NCBI RefSeq assembly: GCF_028009165.1
Contig: NC_079246.1
Coordinates: forward strand, 682,001 to 746,000
DNA from: Akanthomyces muscarius
Taxonomy: Eukaryota; Ascomycota; Sordariomycetes; Hypocreales; Cordycipitaceae
Direction: 5' to 3'
DNA length: 64,000 bases
Position numbers and translations under genes: made by a program. Shown here in pieces: positions 23,131 through 34,324 of the stretch (positions are counted from its first letter, which is position 1; every line of letters starts with the position of its first letter). The notes under the pieces are model-generated. The model did not search any database and was not told where the DNA came from. It worked only from the letters and a program-made list of their open reading frames with translations.

Positions 23131-24713
23131 ATGCTGGCAAACGCCAAAATGCTATCCCGGCGCAATCTCATCATCGTCGCCGCCTTCACCATCTTTGCGT
23201 GCACCCTACTGCTCACCTCGCAGCGTCTCAACGGACCCTTCGGCCTGGACTATTCGAATCTGGGCAGCAAGCAAGGCCACACCGGCGCAGACGGCAAGCA
23301 GCCGTCGCATACAACACCCCATGGCTCGACGCACGCCGCCACCATGACCGTCGGCCTCCCTCACGGCAACCCCAAGGAGACTCTCACCACGGCCCCGGCT
23401 TCCAAGGTCAAGCCAGGCTGCGAGAACTTTCCCGACATGTCCAACATCTTTGTCGTCCTCAAGACGGGTGCCTCGGAATCCTACAACCGCATCCCTACCC
23501 AGCTCATGACCAACCTCAAGTGCGTGCCCAACTACGAAATCTGGAGCGACATGGAGCAGACCATTGCTGGCCAGCACATCTTTGACGCCCTGACCGAGGT
23601 CCTCCCCGACGTCAAGGCCCACGACGACTTTGAAATTTACCACCACCAGGCCAAGTGCCCCATCGACCAGGAGCACTGCAACAAGGGCTACGACACCGCC
23701 AACAAGGGCTGGTCGCTCGACAAGTACAAGAACATCCACATTGCCGAGACAAACTGGGCCAACCACTCCAACTTTGACTGGTACTTTTACATCGACGCCG
23801 ACACCTACGTTTCTTGGCCGACCTTGGTCGAGTGGTTCAAGCGTCTCGACCCCTCCAAGCCCGCCTACTTTGGCAGCGTCGCCCTGCTGGGTGGTTTCCC
23901 CTTTGGCCACGGCGGCAGCGGATACGCCGTCTCCAACGCCGGCATGAAGACCATGTTTGACGGCAAGGACAAGGTTGCCAACAAGTACGACGAAGAAGCT
24001 ACCAAGACCTGCTGCGGCGACTATCTATTTGCCTATGCCATCAAGCAAGAAGCCGAGCTGGATGTCCAGAACATGGTGAGCATCAATAACGTCAGCGCGA
24101 AGCGCGCGAAACACAAAATCTAATCATGCCCAAATAGTTCCCTACCATCAACGGCGAAAAACCCTACTCGATGCCGTTTTACGATGGTCACTGGTGCCAG
24201 CCCATCATCACTATGCACCATCTCGCGAGCGAAGAAATCGACGAGCTCGACAAGTTTGAGCTCAACCGCCAATTCAAGTCGCCAGTGCTCATCAAGGACG
24301 TCTTCCACGACATCATCCAACCCAAGCTGCGCAACGACCAAGACAACTGGGATAACACGAGCGAGGACGTCTATTACTTTGACCCCATGAGCCGCCAGTT
24401 TGACGAGACCGAGACGCGCCTGCGCAAGCAATGGACGCACTACAACGAGGCCGAGAAAAAGGCGCACCTCGGCTTCGACGAGTGCCGTGCTGCGTGCCAG
24501 AGCCTCAAGGACTGCATGCAGTTCCGCTTCGGCAAGGGAATCTGCGCGACCTCGACAGCGGTGCGCTTCGGCAAGCCCGCCGAGGTGAGCCAGGAGGCGT
24601 CCGACAACTACAAGTCGGGCTGGATGGTGCAGCGCATCAACGACTGGGCCAAGAAGCACGACAACTGCGGCACCCCCAAGTTTCCCAAGCTGAAATACGA
24701 GAAAGACGAGTGA
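23131..24713 (+). CDS. GT31/Fringe-like type II membrane glycosyltransferase
   Basis: Two exons, 23131-24075 and 24138-24713, give 506 residues. The 62-nt intron has donor GTGAGC, a CTAATC branch and acceptor AATAG, and the reading frame joins in phase 0 (VQNM then FPTING). A short basic N-terminus precedes one membrane segment at about residues 12-30 (NLIIVAAFTIFACTLLLTS), so the enzyme should be a Golgi/ER type II protein. The catalytic core contains FYIDADTYVSW with a DxD motif at about residue 222 for metal and nucleotide-sugar binding, and LLGGFPFGHGGSGYAVS, typical of fungal GT31/DUF604-like transferases. The C-terminal part (about 425-460) has a Cys-patterned segment (FDECRAACQSLKDCMQFRFG) like a PAN/apple domain. 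The acceptor substrate is unknown. A second in-frame Met at residue 7 could also serve as start. Confidence 0.85.
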
Positions 24714-27700
24714 ACGGGTAGAGCCGGACGGCAACGAGTATAGAGTTTTGGACAAGACACCCGATCGAGCAAGTCTGACGGAGCGAAGCGTAAAGATGGC
24801 GACCGCATTCCAGACAAACAGGCAGTGCGGGAATGGCGCCCGCCAGGGAAAACGTATCCCATCGGCGAACCCTCATGGAAAACGCTTTCGGTTGCATTTG
24901 CGCCGTCACACATATGCTATACAGGGTACAGGTTGAAGAAAGGGACGGCCAAAACACAAGGGGCCTTGAAAAGGCTGATATATGAGCATGATAAATTGGA
25001 GTTGGAGGCAACCATTTTGTGATAATTAGACTGGTCATTTCTGGCACAGCGGGCTTGCTATATTAACTTTTCGATTCATGTATTCTTTATTTACACGCAA
25101 ACTGAGCCCTTGTGTAGCTGGGGCTGAGGGGTTTTCGCTTTTCTTTCCGTGGATAGAGAAGGGCTCCTTGGATAGAGAGGAGCTGAGCTCCGAGTAGCGT
25201 GTGGTGTACAGTATTATAACAGGGTCCAGCTATCAATTGCAGGCATTAGTTTTTCATTCCGAAGTGAATTTGGGGAGACTGCCGGGGGTCATCGAGATGC
25301 AATCATATGTGCGAAGGGAGCATCAAGTTGACGACAGGATGCAAAGTCACCCGATGTTGATGGTGTGGGCAGGCGACCGTTTTTGGATGAGAGCGTCACC
25401 TATCCCATCGGAGGCAGAGCACGAGGGCTATCTCTGGTAAGCGCCTCTGCTAAGACGGCGATGCGACCACTTCTGAGACGCAGGGGGATTGTCTCTCCGT
25501 GTACAGGTAAGGTAGTGCAGGAAAAAGGTGCTATTTTCATGGCTATCTATCGATGTGTAGGACCAATGCATTCTAACCCTCACACCAATGGCGAAACACA
25601 AATCCGACTAGGTCCCAATACCACCAGTCTGATGTAATACCAGTGACTGTAAGTCGGGAGAGTACAGGCCACTTTTTCTGCAGAGTGTCAGCCTGCTTCT
25701 CCCGCCCCTCGCACTCTGCGGCATCTCCATACTGAACCTGGAGTAGATGGCACACCAATGTCCCACGCACACAAACTTTTTGAAGCCCTCCCCGGACTGG
25801 TTGGGCTGGATCTTTGAGCTTGCGCCAGGACCGCTCATACTATGTACAGATAATTTTCTTGAACTGCCGGCTGCTCCTTGATCCCCAGCTTAGACAGATC
25901 TCTAGTACTTGTGATGCCTTGCTCGTTCTTCGGGCGCGGGTATCGGCATCGCCCTTTTGGGACTGTGTCTGATCAAGCATTGTGCACGTAGCCAACCTAG
26001 ATAGTAGATTGGTGGGTTGATGTGACGACCCTCATCACGCGAGCGAGCTAAGCGAGAATACAATAGATGAGTGTGCGAGTCGACAGCACAGGAAAGAGAA
26101 TGAGGTCTTGTTCGTTGAAAGACTAGGCAGTCAACGCAATATGTTACGAGTTCTCTCACGACTCCTTTCGTTGCTCTTGTCGACCTCGTCACAGTCGTGG
26201 CAGGCGTATTCCTCCAATTCCAGAGAAAAAGCAGCAAATGGCACACATGCCTTCGGCGTTGATCAGTGTAATATTTTGACAGGATTGTCAAGGCATGACA
26301 CTGTCAGGGCGGTGGTTGTACCCCCCACGGTTAGTTAATATGAGTTGGCTACCTTATTATTGTCCTCGACAAAACCGCGAATTATCGCCTATAGTATGTC
26401 ACTGGCGCAGGAGTCGCGTTTTAGAATGAAGGTGCCAATTTGTCTAGAAGTTCAAAATCAGTCGCTGGCGAAGACAGCACTGATGATGAGAGAAAGCACT
26501 GCTTTAATCGCATACGAATCGACTAAAATGCTGCTTCGATAGTTTTCGTTGCATAGCAGTTCAGAATAAGATTCATAATCCATGTAATGGTATACATTGT
26601 ACACCCTCGCATGGTTCTCTCATTCAGTTTTCGTTCATCTAAGGTGCGAGCGGTTTAAGTTGGTCACCACCCTGCTCGGAGTCGGATTCTTCGACCGTCC
26701 GTCTTTCCCACAACTACTGCCGATTTCATAGTGTCCCCAAATGATGGGCCAGGACGCTTTTGTGTGTCAGAGTCGATCGCCGAATCTCACCTGCCGCGCA
26801 GATTAGCTACACGCCCATGTTTTAATCGTCCAAATCTCTAGATCTCTAGACTACACAAATATCCTCCACGTATATCAGTTCGTGCCTAGACTTCCTACCG
26901 ACATTCCGTCCTCGACGATTTCAATTTAAAAGTCTGGCAAGTACTATAATCGAGATTAGAAAGTATATATAAGGAGCCTGTCCGTCAGTAGCAGCTAGCA
27001 CTCTTGCTATCATCATATAGGTTACCTGAACAGTTAGGCTCGTACTAATTACGATTTACACATAACCTTCGAAAGTTCTCGGCTGCCGGTCTTAGCGCCC
27101 ATTCTATTTTAATCACGATTGTACAAGCCTATTTAAAAGCAAAACTAGACCCCCCCCTCAGCCCACCCATATAAAGCTCAAAATACATATGCAGCGGTCG
27201 TCCTCACGCCTCTGCCTTGAAGGTACACCAACGGAACACGGTCGGCATTCTGCAGATCTTCTGTGCAGTCCGGCCTCATGATTGAACGTCCTAAATTTTA
27301 CATTCTCGTACTATGGTAGATGCCAAGGAAGCTGCTCTTGGGGATTACTCGTCTTCTTGTGCCTTAATCGCGCGGGTCTGTGCAATTGCGGCGGGTGACT
27401 AATACATGAGCGTCTGGGCGCCCGAAAATGACAACCGGGGTCGGTACTTAACGCCCATGAAAGAGTCACTCCGGTTTCGGATGAACCATTATACCTACGG
27501 AGAAGGAAGAGAAAAAGTTCGGCCCGAGTTGCTATGTATCATCGTCTCCAAGCTGCCCGCTCGGCAAGTATAATGCTATTCCTAGGCGTAGGTGTGAGGC
27601 AGAGCTACAAAGCAGAGAACCCTGCGCTAGTGGACTGAGCGTCGCAAATCCAGCCACGAAGTAGCGACGTCGTCGATGCAAGACGAGCGACCGGTCCATC

Positions 27701-28561
27701 TGAGCGTCGCAATACTCTAACTTTTTCGCGAAGCCTCGGCTATGGTTTCTGCCGCCAGTGTAGAGAGGCAAATAGGTCCAGAGTGTTGCACACCGTGCCA
27801 TCCCTCCACACATGTATTATGTTCCCGGGCTGGACAGCGGCACCCCGCATTCTCCGCTTCCTCCCCATTCTCCGCCTACTAGCACTTAATCTTAAAAATC
27901 AACTCAGTCGTAAAAGCGGGATTGTGTACAATGTTGTCGTGTGTCTTTCGAAGCAGCAACCCGCCCTCGACCCCTCACAGACACTATGTACATAGGCACA
28001 ATTCGCTTGGGGGCGGGAGGAAAACTTGACGGGGATGTGGAAGGCTGGCCGCCGTAAATGCATGGCAAGCCCAAGCTTTCAGACGCTATATCTAGCCAAT
28101 ACATGACAATACACGGTGTAGTAAATACTTGGCAGACTGAACTTCTCTCTCTCCCGAGCATGGCAGCACATTATATTGGTTCCCGTCGCTCGGAGATAAA
28201 AAGTGTAGTATCATACGACGTTCCAATGCTGAGGCGGGCTAGCGAATGACAACTGCAACTCGCAGGGTCGCTCGCTCTGTGCGCTTCGTTGGTAATGCCA
28301 GGAGCAACCATCAAAATCTTAAAAAGATCTAACCTCGGAACTTGCGGTTGCGGGGTTGGCAGTAGAACAACTGTCTGCTTCGCAAGTGCCTTTTAGGGAC
28401 GATCCCCGTCAACTTCTCACAAGCACTCCTTTAACGCAAAGGATACTCGAACCTTGCACTTCCTACCATCCACTCGAAATACTTTAAACGATATTGACTT
28501 TATCAAGCCACAATTCCAAGCGGGATACCATAGACCGAGTTCAGAAGCCAGCCTACACAAG
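24714..28561. other. Gene-poor accessory region
   Basis: 3.8 kb without a supported gene. Sequence quality changes here: GC falls, stop codons are frequent in all frames and the longest open frames (for example 25902-26291 and 27532-27813 on the minus strand) show no domain. TATA-like stretches are present at 26964-26972 and 27168-27174, the latter in the context CCACCCATATAAAGC, but no coding frame follows either. Confidence 0.4.
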
Positions 28562-29500
28562 ATGTATTGCTCAGATTGCTTTCGTGGTGCCGTTCACGAA
28601 GGGCAGCCCCGTGGCAGAACAATCAAGCTCCATGGCGTGGATGTATATGTCAGCGAGCCTTCTCAAGAAAAACCTGCGAGAGGCATCATTGTTATTATCC
28701 ACGACATTATGGGCTGGCAATTCGTGAATAACCGAATTCTTGCCGACCGATATGCGGATAAAAGCAATTATAAGGTCTACTTACCCGACTTTATGAACGG
28801 TGAGTATATACCTTTATTGAAACGCAGTCGACGCCGTAGTTTTGCTGACATTGTGAAGGACATGCTCCGCCTAGGTGGGCCTTAGAAAGCGTGCAGAGTG
28901 CTCTATCATCACACAGCTATTTAACAATGATGTAAGTAAACGGATCTCGATTTGGATCCCTCATCTAACAAGCTGAAAAGCTTACATATACTTCTGGCCG
29001 TATGGGGGTTCATTCCTCTCGTTATTTATAATCGAATTTCTCAATCTGCCCCTTTTGTCAGGGGATTCTTCGAACAGCTACGCAAAGACGAGGGCGAAAC
29101 GCTGCCAATTGGTGCTGCTGGCTTTTGCTGGGGAGGCAAGCACACCGTCCTTCTAGGACATGGCCCTACTATCAACGGCAAATTGCTCATTGATGCAGGT
29201 TTCACGGGACATCCCAGTTTGTTAGCTCTCCCTCAAGATATTGAGAAGATAATCTTGCCAGTGTCGTTTGCCATTGGAGACAAAGACAACGCTATATCCA
29301 TGAAACAAGCTGGGACTATTGCAAGTATTCTCGAGGCAAAGCAGGGGCATGCAAAGGGCGAGGTTAAGATTTACGAGAATGCGGGACACGGCTTTTGTGC
29401 CCGTGCGGACATTAAGTTCAAAGACGTGGAGAAGCAGGCTACCGACGCAGAAGACCAATGCATTTCATGGTTTAACCAGCATCTGAAGATTAAAGGTTGA
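28562..29500 (+). CDS. Dienelactone hydrolase-family protein
   Basis: Three exons, 28562-28799, 28859-28931 and 28981-29500, give 276 residues. Donors are GTGAGT and GTAAGT; acceptors are GTGAAG and GAAAAG. The short middle exon reads HAPPRWALESVQSALSS and is the least certain part. The start at 28562 (MYCSDCFRGAVHEGQPRG) matches the family's usual N-terminus; an upstream in-frame Met at 28454 is less likely. The alpha/beta hydrolase core shows the DLH catalytic triad: Cys about 152 in GFCWGG, Asp about 204 in GDKDN and His about 240 in GHGFC. Relatives hydrolyse dienelactones and related esters or lactones in the cytosol. It lies beside a fatty acid hydroxylase-family gene, 142 bp tail to tail, which may hint at a shared pathway. 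The true substrate is unknown. Confidence 0.82.
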
Positions 29501-29642
29501 TTATGATTTATATTACAGGAAAAACACTTTCAGTAGTCAGCCTTGCAGTAACATTCCCAGAAATGGAAGGGTACTGTCACCTTCCTATGTAGGCGAATAG
29601 GTCTCGAACGTGATAAAAACAAAAGATATCGTTGGCCTATAT

Positions 29643-30716
29643 TTATATGTATGGAATTCTAACATTTGCGGCATAATCAATATTCTCCATTTTTGTTTCG
29701 ACTCGGTCGGCGCAGGTACCGAACACGCGATCCCATATGCGGGTTTGTTTGCCATAGTTAAAACTTCTTCTCCAGCCCCTGCGGTGATGCAGGTCGTGAT
29801 CCTCAACCACTAGATCCATGTCGAGAATTCTCATTAACCAGGTGAGTGGGTTCGGTGGCGTAATGGACAAACGGAGACCACTGTGTCCTACAAGTTCCGA
29901 GAACTGCAGATATTGGTTGCAGATGTACCACTCGTAAAACCCCATCGGCAGTCCCATGATTTTCATGGTGGCGTAAGCCATGAACGGGATGCCCACAATA
30001 TCGAAAAATTCCTGTTCGTGATCCGCGTAGATGGTCAAGAGGGGGTTGGGGTGCTTAGTCAAGTGATGCGTTCGGTGATATTTCCACAAAGCGGTAACCT
30101 CATGCATGACGCGGTGATACCAATAAAACCAAAAGTCGAGGACAATACCGTAAAGGCTGAGCTCTACGAGGAGCCACGTCCAATTTGTACCCGCCGGCGG
30201 GGTATTGGCATCGTAAGCGAGACAGATGAGCAGCAGTGGTCTGCCAAGGCCAGCAAATAGACCGGATCGCAAAACCTTGTTAACACCAACATCTGGCACG
30301 CCATCACGTTCGTGACTATCACCATCGAGAAATCCGTACTGGTGGCCAAGCTCCCTTAGGCTGCGCATTTCGCGTATCACGAAAATTCTGGAGCCGAAAT
30401 AATAGAACATGTAGGCCCCAACGTGACCAAAGTTATGTCCCGTTGCGGTAGCAATTAACTGGTGTAGAAAGAGCGGGATGGCCGAGTGAATGATAATCCA
30501 TAAATGCAGTTTCCAGTCAGACACGTAAGGCACCTTGTCCGTTTTATGGTGAACCGGGATAAGTCTATCAACATCTGTTGGATAAACATTGGCCATGTCG
30601 ATAAGTTTATGCGATATATTCCACTTGTTTCTGGGCAGATGTCGCCATGTCGATCTCATTGAGTCGACGGGATTGACTGTCGTGCTTGTCAATTCGGTTG
30701 TACTTCTCGTCGACAT
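29643..30716 (-). CDS. Fatty acid hydroxylase / sterol desaturase superfamily protein
   Basis: A single exon encodes 357 residues. Three histidine boxes needed for the di-iron centre are visible: HRVMH at 201-205, HRTHH at 214-218 and HDLHH at 307-311. Hydrophobic stretches before and between them (LHLWIIIHSAIPLFLHQLI, LLVELSLYGIVLDFWFYWY, GIPFMAYATMKIMGLPMGFY) indicate a multi-pass ER membrane protein. The family includes C-5 sterol desaturases, C-4 methyl oxidases and fatty acid or sphingolipid hydroxylases. This member does not look like an ergosterol-pathway housekeeping enzyme and may act on a secondary metabolite. Its 3' end faces the dienelactone hydrolase-family gene. An uninterrupted frame and intact His boxes suggest it is functional. 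Confidence 0.85.
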   Translation of the reverse strand: MSTRSTTELTSTTVNPVDSMRSTWRHLPRNKWNISHKLIDMANVYPTDVDRLIPVHHKTDKVPYVSDWKLHLWIIIHSAIPLFLHQLIATATGHNFGHVGAYMFYYFGSRIFVIREMRSLRELGHQYGFLDGDSHERDGVPDVGVNKVLRSGLFAGLGRPLLLICLAYDANTPPAGTNWTWLLVELSLYGIVLDFWFYWYHRVMHEVTALWKYHRTHHLTKHPNPLLTIYADHEQEFFDIVGIPFMAYATMKIMGLPMGFYEWYICNQYLQFSELVGHSGLRLSITPPNPLTWLMRILDMDLVVEDHDLHHRRGWRRSFNYGKQTRIWDRVFGTCADRVETKMENIDYAANVRIPYI

Positions 30717-33219
30717 GTTTGACCAGCAGTAAAATGGACCCTCAAGTTGAATTGGCGACTGGCAAATTTTAAAAGAGAAGCTGGCGTGAGAAGTGTCGTT
30801 AGTAAAGCAAATGGAAGTGCCTGAGGGCGTTTATGTTGTTGTGATGTTGGAAAAACAGCGGATGGGCAATTAAAAAAGGCTTAGAATTCTTCTCGCGAAC
30901 ATGTTCTCTGCCTAGGGACACAGCGCACTTCAGAGTAGGCAACCAGCAGTGGAATTGCCGAGGCAATCTTCGGCCAAAATATCTCGAACGGGGCCGGCAT
31001 TTTTGGTTCTTCCCTCGGTGTAACGATAATCGCCAGCGGGCGGGCTGTTCGCTGTTGCGTGACAATCCGCCGGATGGCCTCTCGGATCACGCGTGAAGTT
31101 GAAATCGCGGACCCCTGACATTTCTAGTAAAAAAGTACTAAAGTTAAACTCATTTAATTAATTAATTAAAGACTATATTGCACCTCAACGACGGTATTGC
31201 TACCCGGCTAACCGATGCGCTAATTTGTTCGATGGCTCCTAGAAAGCGATTCCCCACGATACTCACCAGCCCTTTGATCAGAAGTAATAGCTGAGGTCGG
31301 TAATAGCCCACCGGGGGGGGGGGGGGGGGGGTAGCTAAATAGCGGCTGGGAAAGACGAAGGCTAAATCACACTCTGCCACATGATCGATGGGCAACTCAT
31401 ATTCACTATCAGCCTTCGCAATACGATTAGCAAGCTTATTGTAATCGGCAAGTCCCAGGTATGCACAGCATGCTTATATTTTTTCAAGTGACAGGGCTGC
31501 CCTTTGCACAGGCTCCACCCGCTCAGCAGGGATCTGACAGGAGGGCACCAAGGTGACGGGAATGCTTTGGGAGCAGGGCAACATAACAAGTAGGAACGGT
31601 CAGGCGTGCGCGTGCACAATGTGCACGTAGCAGTATTGTATAGCATCGGCTGCTAGCGTCTGAAGTTTCGGCAGATATTGTTCATTTTCCGGCCAAAGTA
31701 CCCATGCGCAACGTATACCGCACCCGGCCTAGCCGACGAAGAACAACACACAGGAGGGAATCCGGAGGCTGACTGGCACGGACGTAAGAGTTGAATCGTC
31801 TTGTCGGGTGACAAGCCAAGTCTCAATCTCGAAGTAGCCCAAACAAGCACCTGACAAGCAGCCGAGACGTGGTTCTATCATGCATTTCGTGCATATCTCA
31901 CTGTTCCTGGTTCTGGGTCAGTGCGACGTAACGAAGCAGCTACCACAGCAAAGCAGCTACCAGAGCGTGTCGTGGTGTCTGGTCACGATCAAATCTACCC
32001 CATCGTCTGCAGCTGCAGTGCCCCATCCATCTCCGAAGGAGTGGGGAATCCTTAGCGGCCACTGGCACCGCGGGGCTAAACCATCTGTGCAGAATTAACG
32101 TCATGCTACTGTACATGGTTGTCTCGTTGTTGTGCACCGTCGAAGGCGGGAGAGTGGTTCAATCCGTGTCTGCATTTCCGTATGGTACAATTCGCATTTA
32201 TGCGTTGCTCCGACGTAGTACCGACTGCCGAAAACCTTAGCTGGCCGACGACGCTGGGCCAAACAAAGGCTACAACAGACCAGCGTCGTTGCCACCCCTT
32301 TCTAGGTCTGCCGTTGGAACTTCTATAGCCCATGGACTATGCAGCGATGCCCCAAGCCAGCAACTTGGGCGATAAAGCCTCCATCTCCGGCTCCACTGAC
32401 GTCTGTGGGCGGAGCTAAACGCCTCCGCATTGCCAAGGCTTTTGACAGTTCTTTATACGACAAAACACGTCAAGCTGAAGCCTCGGCAGAATCGCAGTTG
32501 ATGGCAGCAGGCAGTGGTTATCTGCACATTCAGCTCAAGTGACGCAAAACGTATTGGTCTAGCTACATACAGAAGAGACAATTTGAGGAAGTACCGTACG
32601 AGATAGCGCACTATGCACAGTGGTTTACTACATCTGTCATAGTGGGATATTGTCGGAGTGAATTCTCCCAGGTGATTAAGTAAACTCACCGCGCAAATAT
32701 ATAGAACAATGGTCAAGTGAAATGGGAATTCCAGCTGCAAAGTGCAAAAGAATACAAGATCCTTTACTGATGCATGATGGGCGAATACTGTAGGCGACTG
32801 TAGAGTGTCGATTTTACCAATATGCTACTCGCTACCACTGCTTAGTGGTAGCCCGCGTTAACCTCAGCGTAGGTAGGGAAACAAGTTGGCCCGACGGACC
32901 GAGTTCAATTTGCTAGTAGTCCCGCAACGGTGGATGACCGAATTTGGGCCTTCTTTTGTGCAATCAAGTCTTGTTGCTAGGCGGAGCTCTTGGGTCTGCC
33001 CACCCATACGAAGGTGAGTAGTAAGTATAAGACGAGGGCGGGCACTACCCGGACGAAAAGCTTGACTTGCCAATAACTGACACGTCGACTTGATAGCCTA
33101 TTATGACCAACAGAATGGCGGATTTAATTCTTTCTTTACTCATCTTCTCAGTATTTCATCTGATTTTTTATTTCTCAATGATAAATGGCGTCTAAGACAC
33201 GGTCAAAGAATCTAGAGCA
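30717..33219. other. Gene-poor accessory region with a long G run
   Basis: 2.5 kb with no supported gene. It includes a TTAATTAA-rich patch at 31153-31168 and a 19-base poly-G tract. Open frames are short and scattered on both strands, and none shows a domain. This is probably decayed or non-coding accessory DNA. Confidence 0.4.
31313..31331. repeat. Poly-G homopolymer, 19 bases
   Basis: An uninterrupted run of 19 G. Runs this long are rare in fungal genomes and are unstable and error-prone in sequencing, so the exact length is uncertain. Confidence 0.9.
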
Positions 33220-34324
33220 TTGTCGACCCTGCCAGAATCGAAAGAGCCGCTCCGCACTATATTTACAGGAGTTGATGCCTTGGATGAACTACTTACGAGA
33301 GTAATTATTATCTTCTGGCCCGTCTTGGATGGGAAACACCCTGCCCTCGCTCTGCATTCTGTGATCATTCTTTTCTTCATGGGTACTCGTCACTTTAGAA
33401 TCGCGAAGACGAGGCAATACTGGGACGATCATCGCACTGTAAGCTGCTTCTTCCAATCACTTAACTACGGAAAAGTTGGATTTAACTGGAAAATCTTCCA
33501 AGATCAACCATGTTAGGCATTTTAGCGCAGACAATGACATTTGCCTTCGCTACCAGTCTTTACTGCGCTCTGCAACTGGTCTTTTCTCTTACCGCTCGCA
33601 ATGCATCGGCCAAGCATATTCGGATTCCTCGCACTACTCTGAGGGCGTTGCCTTGGGCTCTCACGATTGGGTTCGTATTGCCATCGGCTCTGTTACTCTT
33701 ACCTTAATCGGACACTATCACTACCGACGTGAAGCAAGTTCTCATAGCTGTCTGGCAACCTTGGCCGGCCTATATTGCAGTTCTACTACCAGTAGCCAAG
33801 ATATGCATCAATGCATTTCTTAAAGATGGCTACGACAATGAGGGTACACGCAAAGATCTGAGCACTCTGCGACACATTTATGCGTTTGCGTTTGCCATTG
33901 CGTGCACGACGCATCTTGTATGCGTCATTCAAACAGGAGCCACTGTCCATGCTCCGAGTTTCTTTACAGGCGAGTATTTGAGGGCCATAAACCGAAGACG
34001 GTGTTTCAAACGGTACTGCCATGGCCTTCAACTACCGCCAAAGTCACAACAGTAGCAGCAGGTGTTCAGATTTTTCTCAGATGGAATTACCTGATCACTT
34101 CCGCAGCTATGCTGATATGGGCTTCCATTCTATACAGAAACTCTCACAAGGTAGTCCGAAGTCGAGAAGGAAGAGTAGCACTTGTATTGAAGATCATGTT
34201 GCTAGCTGTTGTAGCAGGGCCTGTTGGGGCAGCTGTTGAGCTCATATGGGAAAGAGACGAACTTGTTTTGCGTGAGATATCTAAACAGGAAAAGGGTTGT
34301 AGTAGAGGAAAATTGATCAGATGA
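33220..34324 (+). pseudogene. Broken integral membrane protein gene, AtmA/PaxA-like cluster family
   Basis: Coding remnants of one polytopic membrane protein can be followed through 1.1 kb but not in one frame. The N-terminal part (FWPVLDGKHPALALHS) is in one frame. At about 33382 the match jumps to a second frame (LVTLESRRRGNTGTIIA). An intron at 33439-33502 with GTAAGC donor then joins in phase to MLGILAQTMTFAFATSLYCA. An in-frame TAA lies at 33705-33707, after which the same frame resumes (TDVKQVLIAVWQPWPAY). A second frame jump near 33985 leads to a well-kept C-terminus (RWNYLITSAAMLIWASILYR, ending GKLIR). Two frameshifts and a stop argue for a pseudogene. The family assignment rests on remembered motif patterns of fungal membrane proteins common in terpenoid clusters and is only moderately sure. 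Confidence 0.6.

Noticed and set aside
23206..23910. 234-codon minus-strand frame opposite the glycosyltransferase
   Set aside because: Val/Gly-rich antisense shadow of a GC-rich coding exon.
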